Assembly (NCBI GenBank): GCA_017626495.1
Contig: JAGAIP010000003.1
Span: 248,001 to 312,000 of the forward strand
DNA: 64,000 bases
Direction: 5' to 3'
DNA from: Clostridia bacterium
GTDB lineage: Bacteria; Bacillota; Clostridia; Christensenellales; Borkfalkiaceae
The translations under genes and the position numbers were made by a program. This document shows, piece by piece, positions 48,878 through 55,772 of the stretch. Numbering within the stretch: position 1 is the first letter of the stretch; each line of letters opens with the position of its first letter. Below the pieces are notes generated by a model, which saw only the letters and a program-made list of their open reading frames with translations, searched no databases and was not told where the DNA came from.

Positions 48878-48921
48878 CCTCCGTACTTATTTTGTGACTT
48901 CACACAAAACTTATACGGAGG
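48878..48921. promoter_or_regulatory. Imperfect inverted repeat before spoVT
   Basis: Arms CCTCCGTACTTATTTTGTG and CACAAAACTTATACGGAGG pair over 8 + 7 bp with a 4x4 internal mismatch (CTTA on both sides) and a 6-nt centre. One end contains the spoVT ribosome binding site. It could be a SpoVT operator or a leader hairpin. Confidence 0.5.
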
Positions 48922-48927
48922 AATGCT

Positions 48928-49731
48928 TTATTTTTCTTGTTTCGCCTTTTTTTTCTCCATGCGCTCTTCTCTCTTAACGCGCCTGTTATCCTTTGCGCGG
49001 ATCAACAGGAACTTCGGCGCTTGAATGAGGTATCTCTTCCAAAGCCTGCCGGGTTCGCGGAACAGACGGTAGAGCCATTCGAGCGAATGTTTTTGCATCC
49101 AGAGCGGAGCGCGCTTGATCTTGTTCGAATGGAAATCAAACGCCGCGCCGACGCCCATCAGGATGCACCCTTCGAGCTGGTCGACGTGGTTCTGCATCCA
49201 GAAATCCTGCTTGGGAGCGCCGAGTCCTACCCAGATATAGTCGGGGTTCGTCTCGTTGATGAGTTTGATGACTTCCCTGTCCTCTTCGGGCGTGAGGTCT
49301 CTGAACGGGGGCGAGAACTTTCCCGCGATCTTGATGGAAGGATATTTTTCCCGAAGATTCAAATCGAGCTTTTTGAGCGTTTCGGGCGTAGAGCCGTAGA
49401 AATAATGCCGTTTGCCCTTTGCGAGTCCCTCTTCGATGATTTTCAGCATCACGTCAGGTCCGCCGCAACGCTCGCAATCGAGATTTCTCTTTTTTGCGAT
49501 CTTTGCAATGGGCATACCGTCCATGGCGCAGATGGTCGCCTCGTTCAAAGAGGCTGCAATTGCGGGAGAGGAATCTGCAAGGACAACGCCGGGAACTCCG
49601 CAAAATACGACGTACGCGCTGCCCTCTTCCACGGGTATGTCGGAAATCGCACGGACAAGCTCCTCCTGCCGCATGGCGTTAAACCCGACTTCTCCTATTT
49701 GTAAATTTCTCTCTATCCTTCTATTGCTCAC
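48928..49731 (-). CDS. WecB/TagA/CpsF family glycosyltransferase
   Basis: A 267-residue GT26 glycosyltransferase of the TagA/WecG type that adds N-acetylmannosamine or similar to an undecaprenyl-linked sugar in wall polymer synthesis. It has the catalytic-region ATICAMDGMPIAKIAKK (Asp), FYGSTPETLKKL, YIWVGLGAPKQDFWMQNH and GVGAAFDFHSNKIKRAP. The C-terminus is basic and probably membrane associated. The start is a GTG at 49731 with AGGAGAG 4-6 nt upstream; the ATG at 49788 has no ribosome binding site and lies in a leader hairpin. Confidence 0.9.
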   Translation of the reverse strand: MSNRRIERNLQIGEVGFNAMRQEELVRAISDIPVEEGSAYVVFCGVPGVVLADSSPAIAASLNEATICAMDGMPIAKIAKKRNLDCERCGGPDVMLKIIEEGLAKGKRHYFYGSTPETLKKLDLNLREKYPSIKIAGKFSPPFRDLTPEEDREVIKLINETNPDYIWVGLGAPKQDFWMQNHVDQLEGCILMGVGAAFDFHSNKIKRAPLWMQKHSLEWLYRLFREPGRLWKRYLIQAPKFLLIRAKDNRRVKREERMEKKKAKQEK

Positions 49732-49779
49732 AACTCTCTCCTGCGTACGAGACTTGGGATATTCTCCATTTGTAATAGC

Positions 49780-49798
49780 TTGTCTCATAGCGAGACAA
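49780..49798 (-). promoter_or_regulatory. Leader hairpin of the TagA-type gene
   Basis: TTGTCTC and GAGACAA form a perfect 7-bp stem with a 5-nt loop, in the leader of about 85 nt. Confidence 0.5.
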
Positions 49799-49821
49799 AC
49801 ATACTCACACTTTACACCCGT

Positions 49822-49850
49822 ATTATACTACATATCAAAAATGAAATCAA
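49822..49850 (-). promoter_or_regulatory. Promoter of the TagA-type gene
   Basis: TTGATT, 17 nt, TATAAT on the minus strand. Confidence 0.83.
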
Positions 49851-49887
49851 GTAAAAGAACCGTTTTTTAAGGAAAACTTTCTCTATC

Positions 49888-52740
49888 TCAAAGAGTTTCC
49901 ATCTTGGTAAACGCTTTGCACTCCGCAAGTTTTTCCGCATTTCCGACCGCCGCGACAAAGCCTTGTTCTTTGACTTCGGCAATGAGGTTCGCCATGTTTT
50001 TTAGATCCTCTTCCGTCGTGGAAAGAAGCTCTTCCCTCGTCTTTCTCTGTTCTTCTTCGGAGATCTCCTTAAAGTAATCCGCATCGCCCTGCGCTCCGCG
50101 CAATTTGGGAGAAAGGGTAGGCTCTTCCCCTGCGACCGTACCGATGATATAGCCGACAAGCGCGTCGTCGGTGAGCGCGACATTTTTCAGATACGCTTCC
50201 GCATTGTCATACGCGCCGAGCGTGTTGACCACGTTGGGATCGCGATAAGAGACAAAACAGAAGAGATCTTTGTCCGCAACGACGCCTACGCCGTACGCGC
50301 CGCCCTTTGCCCTGACCTCGTTCCAAAGATAATCGAGAGAAAGGATCTGTTTCATGACCTTTACGTTTCCCGGCTTATACGTTCCTTTGAAGGACGCACC
50401 GCCCTTTGCAACGTAATTGATCCCTGCCGGAATGGTAACGGCGGGATTGCCTTCCTGCAAAGAAATAGTGCTCTTTTGCATGGAGGTTTCGCCCGTTTCA
50501 AAGCAAGAGATTCTGCTCAGAAGATTCTCTTTCGCCGCCTTGCTTCCCGTAACCGAGACGATCAGATTATTCTTCTTGAACGGAACGGAGAATCCCTCAA
50601 ACTCTGCGCCCTTCATCTGTTGGAGCGCGCGATAGAAGGAAACGCCCTCCATGCGCTCGGCATATGCGCCTGCTGCGGTGAGCCTTGCCGAAACCATGCC
50701 GTACGCCACTGCGTTACCTCTCTGCATGATGCGCATCTGCGTCATGGCGCTCTTTTGCGCGATGAGTTTATCGACTTCTTCCGCCTCGCAGACCGTCTCG
50801 TCGAGCACCTCGCGAAGGAGCGAAATCGCCTTTTCCTCGTCGCCTTCGAGGTAACTGACGGACGCTTTGAGCATCGGTCTCGCCTCTTTTGCGTTTACGC
50901 CGTATACGACGGTTCCGAACGAGAGTCCGCCGAGATGAAGCATGACTTCCGTGTTGAGTTCTTCCGCGGTGTGTTTTTTCGTCTTGATCTTTCCGAGAAG
51001 GGACGCATACGTCGCAAGTTTGGGAAGATCGTCCTCCGCGACGGAAGCGAGATTGTAATACAGCGTGAGATAGACGATTCCGCCCGTTTTGACTTCATGG
51101 AAGAGCACTTCCCTGTTCTCTTTCACGATATGCTCTGTGGGCGCGATGGTAGGCTCTCTGTCGAGATCGGCGAGCGTGAGCGTTGGAAGCGTTGCGATCT
51201 GTTCGGGCGTATCTTCCGTTTCCTGGAACACGCGCAGCTCTTGATTGAGACGAATGAGAGATTGTACCTGTTCTTCATTCAGGCTCGCACGGTATTCCCT
51301 GCACTTTCTCGCCTCTTCTTCGGCTTGCTCTGCGCCGAGCGTTTTGGAGGGCTTTACGGTAAGAAGCGCATAGTGCTTGCTTTCGAGAAGATCATAGATG
51401 AGCCGTTCGAAATAGCCGTTTTGCATCCCTGCGCGCAGAGAAGCAAGTTCCTTTTCGTAACGGATATGGGTGGCAGGGTCGATACCGTAGTTCATCGCGG
51501 ACGCAACGTACAGTCCGTACATTACGCCCTGCGGAAATCCTCCCGTCTCCATTTCACGGAGCTTGAACTCCATATTGTTGATGGCGGCTTCGAGCGCCTT
51601 TTGATCGATTCCTTCATCCGCGATTTTTTTCAGCGTCTCGCGGACGACAAATTCAAAGCGTTTGCCCTCGTCTGCATTCGTCTTGTGGAGCTGAATGAAG
51701 TACGCCGGTTGCAACACGTCGCCGAGCACCTCTGCCCTGACGTCCTTGCCGAGCCCTGCGTCCATGATCGCCTTTTTCAAGGGAGATTCGTTGGTGGAAA
51801 AGAGCACCGCGTTCAGAATTTCATAGGCGAGCAACTTTTCCCTGTCGTCGCACTCCGCAACGCACCAACCGAGCTGACAATACGCGTTGCCCTCTTCCTC
51901 GTCCTCAGGCCCGATGGCATACGTCGCTACCGCGTCCGTATTGACGACGGGGCTTTGACGCTCGATGACGATCGTTTCTCCGTTTCTCTCAAATTTAGAG
52001 AGATATTCCTCGTCCATGAACGCGAGCTTCGCTTCGACGTCCATCTTTCCGTAAAGGAAGATAGAGGCGTTATCGGCATGGTAATGCTTGTGATAGGACG
52101 AAAGGAACTGTTCGTAAGTGAGATCGGGAATCTTCCTGGGATCGCCTCCCGAATTATGACGATAGCAGGTATCGGGGTAGAGGGCTGCCAGGAATCCCTG
52201 TTCGAGCACGTCGAACACGGAGGACATTGCCCCCTTCATCTCGTTGAACACGACGCCCTTAAAGACGGGTTCGGATTTATCGTCCGTCAGTTCATAATGC
52301 CACCCCTCCTGCAAGAATACGTTCTTGTTCGTGCGGAGATTGGGAGCAAACACCGCGTCGAGATAGACGCTCATGAGGTTGGAAAAATCCTTTTCGTTCC
52401 TGCTCGCAACGGGATAGACCGTCTTGTCGGGGAAGGTCATGGCGTTGAGGAAGGTCTGCAAGGAGTTTTTCAAGAGATTGACGAACGGTTCGCGCAAGGG
52501 GTATTTCTCCGACCCGTTGAGCATACAGTGTTCGAGGATATGAAACACGCCCGTAGAATCTTCGGGAACCGTCTTGAACGAGATACCGAATACCTTGTTT
52601 TCGTCGTCGCAATCGACGTAGACGAGCTTTGCGCCCGACTTGATATGCTCCATCTCCACGAGGGACGCGGAGAGTTCGCGAACCTCGGAACGTTTCGTTA
52701 CCTGAAACCCGTGTACGGTTTGTCCGACTGTATAATTCAT
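49888..52740 (-). CDS. M16C zinc metallopeptidase (presequence-protease type)
   Basis: A 950-residue insulinase-family peptidase of the PreP/HypA type, with four M16 domains in one chain. The inverted zinc motif is HILEH (His67, Glu70, His71), with the distal Glu167 in GVVFNEMKGAM. LNAMTFPDKTVYPVASRNEK and SGGDPRKIPDLTYEQF are typical. The second half is the inactive partner, ending in KGGAYGVGVVADKDL with the conserved Arg/Tyr region. No signal peptide is present, so it should act in the cytoplasm on short peptides, which fits a peptide-importing cell. GGAGG precedes the ATG. The downstream end of the aminotransferase gene is 15 nt away, so they share a transcript. Confidence 0.95.
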   Translation of the reverse strand: MNYTVGQTVHGFQVTKRSEVRELSASLVEMEHIKSGAKLVYVDCDDENKVFGISFKTVPEDSTGVFHILEHCMLNGSEKYPLREPFVNLLKNSLQTFLNAMTFPDKTVYPVASRNEKDFSNLMSVYLDAVFAPNLRTNKNVFLQEGWHYELTDDKSEPVFKGVVFNEMKGAMSSVFDVLEQGFLAALYPDTCYRHNSGGDPRKIPDLTYEQFLSSYHKHYHADNASIFLYGKMDVEAKLAFMDEEYLSKFERNGETIVIERQSPVVNTDAVATYAIGPEDEEEGNAYCQLGWCVAECDDREKLLAYEILNAVLFSTNESPLKKAIMDAGLGKDVRAEVLGDVLQPAYFIQLHKTNADEGKRFEFVVRETLKKIADEGIDQKALEAAINNMEFKLREMETGGFPQGVMYGLYVASAMNYGIDPATHIRYEKELASLRAGMQNGYFERLIYDLLESKHYALLTVKPSKTLGAEQAEEEARKCREYRASLNEEQVQSLIRLNQELRVFQETEDTPEQIATLPTLTLADLDREPTIAPTEHIVKENREVLFHEVKTGGIVYLTLYYNLASVAEDDLPKLATYASLLGKIKTKKHTAEELNTEVMLHLGGLSFGTVVYGVNAKEARPMLKASVSYLEGDEEKAISLLREVLDETVCEAEEVDKLIAQKSAMTQMRIMQRGNAVAYGMVSARLTAAGAYAERMEGVSFYRALQQMKGAEFEGFSVPFKKNNLIVSVTGSKAAKENLLSRISCFETGETSMQKSTISLQEGNPAVTIPAGINYVAKGGASFKGTYKPGNVKVMKQILSLDYLWNEVRAKGGAYGVGVVADKDLFCFVSYRDPNVVNTLGAYDNAEAYLKNVALTDDALVGYIIGTVAGEEPTLSPKLRGAQGDADYFKEISEEEQRKTREELLSTTEEDLKNMANLIAEVKEQGFVAAVGNAEKLAECKAFTKMETL

Positions 52741-52755
52741 AGTTTCCTCCGATGA

Positions 52756-53940
52756 TTATTTGAAATATTCGTCCGCCAGCTTTTGAAATGCAGGCAACGA
52801 ACGAACGATTTGTTCTTTCGAGACGCAATACGCCACGCGCACGTACCCCGTCGCGCCGAAATCTCCGCCCGGCACGAGGAGAAGCTCATACTTCTTCGCC
52901 CTTTCGCAAAAGGCGACTTCATCCTCTTCGGGAGATTTCAAAAACAGATAAAACGCGCCGTCTGGCTCGATGCAGTCGTATCCCATGGAACGCAAACCGC
53001 CCACGAGAAGATCTCTGTTTTCACGGTACGCCCCGATGTCGGACGTATCCTCGCCGCACCGCTCGACGAGATATTGCATGAGCGCGGGCGCGCAGACGTA
53101 GCCGAGCGACCTGCCTGCGCCGCAGACGGCGGCATAGACGTCGGAAACGCCCTGCATACGCTCGCACAGCGCAATGTAACCGATACGCTCTCCCGGAAGC
53201 GAGAGGGATTTCGACCAAGAATAGCAGACGATCGTATCGTCGTAATAGTTCATGAGATAGGGAACTTCTTTTCCGTAGGTGAGTTCTCTGTACGGCTCGT
53301 CCGCGACGAGAAAGATGGGGTGTCCGTACTCTTTCTCCTTCCGTTTGAGAAGGTCCGTCAATCCGACGATATTGCTCTCGTCGTAGATCACGCCGCTGGG
53401 ATTATTCGGCGAGTTGACGAGGACGATCTTCGTGCGTTCGTTGATTGCGCTTTCCAGGACGGAAAGATCGATTTGCAGCGTTCCGACCGCGGACGGGAGC
53501 AATACGAACTTAAAGCCCGCCCCGTTTGCAAATACGCGGTATTCGGGGAAACAGGGCGCGAACGTGATGAGCTCGTCCCCCTCTTCCCAAAGCGCGCCGA
53601 ACGAGATACGCAGGGAAGCGGCTGCTCCGCACGTCATATAGATGAGGTTTGCATTCGTGTTCTGTCCGAATCTTCTGTTTACGGACGACGCCACGCTCTC
53701 TCTGACGGAGAGCGCGCCCTGCGCGGAAGTATAGCCGTGCAGGAGAACGGAGTCCGTCTCCTCGATGAGTTTCTTTAAGGTCTCGTTCACGGACGCAGGC
53801 GCGGGAATCGAAGGGTTTCCGATGGAAAAATCGAACACATTCTCCTTTCCGATTTGGGCAGACCTGATTTTTGCATATTCAAAGATTTCGCGGATCACGG
53901 AGCGCTTTTTTCCGAGACCCACCATTGTTTCGTTGACCAT
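52756..53940 (-). CDS. PLP-dependent aminotransferase (class I/II)
   Basis: A 394-residue PLP enzyme of fold type I. It has FDFSIGNPSIPAPASV, HGYTSAQGALSVRESVASSV, NSPNNPSGVIYDE and VADEPYRELTYG. The Schiff-base lysine lies in YSWSKSLSLPGERIGYIAL and the carboxylate Arg in GYVRVAYCVS. It is diverged from AspC and nearer to the group often annotated as pyridoxal-dependent aspartate or aromatic aminotransferase in Clostridia. The substrate is not predictable. AGAGGAG precedes the ATG. A terminator-like hairpin lies within its short leader, so transcription attenuation is possible. Confidence 0.88.
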   Translation of the reverse strand: MVNETMVGLGKKRSVIREIFEYAKIRSAQIGKENVFDFSIGNPSIPAPASVNETLKKLIEETDSVLLHGYTSAQGALSVRESVASSVNRRFGQNTNANLIYMTCGAAASLRISFGALWEEGDELITFAPCFPEYRVFANGAGFKFVLLPSAVGTLQIDLSVLESAINERTKIVLVNSPNNPSGVIYDESNIVGLTDLLKRKEKEYGHPIFLVADEPYRELTYGKEVPYLMNYYDDTIVCYSWSKSLSLPGERIGYIALCERMQGVSDVYAAVCGAGRSLGYVCAPALMQYLVERCGEDTSDIGAYRENRDLLVGGLRSMGYDCIEPDGAFYLFLKSPEEDEVAFCERAKKYELLLVPGGDFGATGYVRVAYCVSKEQIVRSLPAFQKLADEYFK

Positions 53941-53952
53941 ATCGTTCTCCTC

Positions 53953-53988
53953 TTAAAAAACTTCGCAAAACGAACGGTTTGTGAAGTT
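53953..53988 (-). promoter_or_regulatory. Terminator-like hairpin in the aminotransferase leader
   Basis: On the minus strand, AACTTCACAAACC-GTTC-GTTTTGCGAAGTT (12 of 13 pairs) is followed by TTTTT and then the AGAGGAG ribosome binding site. It lies between the promoter at 54007-54035 and the gene, the layout of an attenuator. No leader peptide or antiterminator is visible. Confidence 0.6.
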
Positions 53989-54006
53989 CTATCAATTTAC
54001 TTGTAG

Positions 54007-54035
54007 ATTATATCATATCGGAATCAAAATCACAA
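54007..54035 (-). promoter_or_regulatory. Promoter of the aminotransferase-M16C unit
   Basis: TTGTGA, 17 nt, TATAAT on the minus strand with an extended -10 (TGATATAAT). Confidence 0.72.
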
Positions 54036-54204
54036 TAGAAAACGGCAAAAATAAGCGTCTTTTTTCAGATTCGACCGAACAGTTCCTTTGAAGTTAGACG
54101 AAGTCCTCGATTTTGGGAATTGAAAAAGAGATCATACTATGTTAAACTTCATACATGAACAATTCGGAAAGGCAATGAAAGAACGCGACTTACCCCCTCT
54201 TCCG

Positions 54205-54240
54205 TTCCCTATCATGCTATCTTAGGCTTAGGAATTTTTC
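54205..54240 (+). repeat. 36-nt promoter-like repeat, copy 1
   Basis: It begins TTCCCTATCATGCTATCTTA and is 81 percent identical by eye to 54421-54456. No intact gene follows it directly. Confidence 0.55.
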
Positions 54241-54420
54241 TCTGAATCGGGTTGACAGCTCTATTTATTTTTTTAATTATAAGAGGAAAAGAACGGTAAA
54301 AAATTGATAGTTTACTGAATTTTATCTCATATTACACAGATGGAAACTTTTGTACCTTTCTTTGGTCGAAAATGTAAAGTATTTGTTACATAAATATAAC
54401 GTCAATTCTCTTGCGTTTTA

Positions 54421-54456
54421 TTCCCCATCATGTTATCCTAGACATAGGAAGTTTTT
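54421..54456 (+). repeat. 36-nt promoter-like repeat, copy 2
   Basis: It begins TTCCCCATCATGTTATCCTA. TTGCGT lies 17 nt before TATCCT, and TG precedes the -10 box, so it is the probable promoter of the gene starting at 54483. Confidence 0.55.
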
Positions 54457-54482
54457 CCAAAATTTTGAAGAGAGGTATTCCC

Positions 54483-55703
54483 ATGAAAAAACTGAAAAAG
54501 CTCGACTTATCCGTATGGATTTTTATCCTGATCTCTTTCATTCCGATGTTGACGCACGTCGTAGACACAGAACGGATGATCGTACTCCCTGCGCCGATCT
54601 CCATTTTCAGTATGTGCGTTTCCGCTCTTCCGTTTGTGAACGGCACTCTCTATTCCGATCCCATGATTGCATGGTTCTATATCGGAATCTCTCTCACAGA
54701 CCTTCCTTTTCGTCGGTTAGGCTTGATTCTTACGGAGACGATTCGAATTTTCATCTCTCACCCCTACCTTACGCACTACGTCATCGGTTGGATCGCCTCT
54801 CTCATCTTTCTGATCATAGGACACGCAAAGAAACGCGTTCGGGAAAAGAAAGTCTCCTTTTGGATCTCTTTCTCCCTGCTCGAATACAGCCTTGTCTTAT
54901 TCTTATCCTATTCGATCATGATGTATTCGGAACGTTTTTACCTGTTTTTCCTGCCTTGGTACGTCAAGCTTGTCTATCATCTCTATGTGCTCATCTGTAT
55001 CGTAGCTCTCTTCTTCCTTCCTGCAATCGTACGCTACTATAAACGCAGACAGGCAGTCTCTGCTAAAAACGTCGTATCGGGACAAACGGCAACGCCGAAT
55101 CAAGACGGAACACAAGGAACCGCAACCAAGCGCAAAAAGCTACACTTATCGATATGGACGTTTGTCCTTTTGTCTTTGATTCCCATGGCAACGCATATCA
55201 GTTCGGGGGATCATTCTGCTATCCTCCCCATTCCCGCCCCTGTTTCCTTTTTAGGTAGTCTCTTTTCTCGCCTGCCGTTTGTCGACGTATTCTTCTCTAC
55301 CGATGCGATTCTCGCACACGCTTACAGAGAATTACCTCTGACCGAGCTCCCCTCGTATGCAAACAGCCTGAGATTTGCAGAATACGTTGACTTTTTCGTC
55401 TCCCCCTCCTACCCTGTCCTCTATGCCGTCGGTTGGATCACCTCTCTCGTCTTTCTGATCACAGGGTACGCAAAAAAACGCGTTCGGGAACAGAAAGTCT
55501 CCTTTTGGATCTCTTTCTGCCTACTCGAATACAGCGCTATCCTATTCTTATCCTATTCGATTCTGATGTGCGCGGCGCCTGAATACGCATCCTCTCACCC
55601 TTGGTACGTCATGCTTGCCTATTTCCTCTATCTTCTCATCTGTATCGTCGTTCCCTTTTTGATTCCCACAATCAAACGACGGATCGGATTAACGCGCTCA
55701 TAA
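54483..55703 (+). CDS. Membrane protein made of two recent tandem repeats, unknown function
   Basis: A 406-residue protein, not recognised. Residues 3-189 and 216-400 are two copies of the same four-helix unit, joined by a polar linker (NVVSGQTATPNQDGTQGT). The best block, residues 102-147 against 317-362, is identical at 37 of 46 positions, including AKKRVRE-x-KVSFWISF and LFLSYSI. The DNA of the two copies is also close, so the duplication is recent. Each unit opens with K-L-x-LS-x-W and ends in a basic K-R-R. The ATG at 54483 has AGAGG 7 nt upstream. It stands alone between a duplicated promoter region and a terminator. Confidence 0.78.
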   Translation: MKKLKKLDLSVWIFILISFIPMLTHVVDTERMIVLPAPISIFSMCVSALPFVNGTLYSDPMIAWFYIGISLTDLPFRRLGLILTETIRIFISHPYLTHYVIGWIASLIFLIIGHAKKRVREKKVSFWISFSLLEYSLVLFLSYSIMMYSERFYLFFLPWYVKLVYHLYVLICIVALFFLPAIVRYYKRRQAVSAKNVVSGQTATPNQDGTQGTATKRKKLHLSIWTFVLLSLIPMATHISSGDHSAILPIPAPVSFLGSLFSRLPFVDVFFSTDAILAHAYRELPLTELPSYANSLRFAEYVDFFVSPSYPVLYAVGWITSLVFLITGYAKKRVREQKVSFWISFCLLEYSAILFLSYSILMCAAPEYASSHPWYVMLAYFLYLLICIVVPFLIPTIKRRIGLTRS

Positions 55704-55718
55704 AACGCACTATTTGAG

Positions 55719-55756
55719 AAAAACGTACCGCCGAAACAATTCGGCGGTACGTTTTT
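55719..55756. terminator. Bidirectional terminator before uvrA end
   Basis: A perfect 16-bp stem (arms 55719-55734 and 55741-55756) with T-runs on both strands, between convergent genes. Confidence 0.95.
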
Positions 55757-55772
55757 CGTTTGTTGTGCGACA

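Larger units (their letters stand above)
54036..54482. other. AT-rich intergenic region with duplicated promoter-like element
   Basis: 447 bp with no confident gene. It holds two related 36-nt elements, 54205-54240 and 54421-54456 (29 of 36 identical), each containing ATCATG-N-TATC-Y-TAG. This has the look of an extended -10 box; the second copy is the likely promoter of the membrane protein gene at 54483. A 28-codon open frame (54139-54225, MLNFIHEQFGKAMKERDLPP at its start) ends in the first copy and could be a gene remnant. TTGACA at 54251-54256 has no well-spaced -10 box. Confidence 0.55.

Noticed and set aside
48924-49024. A 33-codon plus-strand frame with CGGAGG just before its ATG
   Set aside because: It is antisense to the end of the TagA-type gene, and the CGGAGG is part of the inverted repeat before spoVT; no promoter is seen.
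50476-52755. A 759-codon frame opposite the M16C protease gene
   Set aside because: A mirror frame caused by codon bias. The minus strand has clear protease motifs, a ribosome binding site and a promoter; the plus frame has low-complexity Arg/His-rich sequence. The same reasoning removes long antisense frames opposite oppF/oppD, oppA, the PurF-like, GH51, rlmD and uvrA genes.
53941-54482. Insertion sequence or mobile element remnant in the AT-rich gap
   Set aside because: No terminal inverted repeats, target duplications or transposase fragments; only a 36-nt duplicated element was seen.
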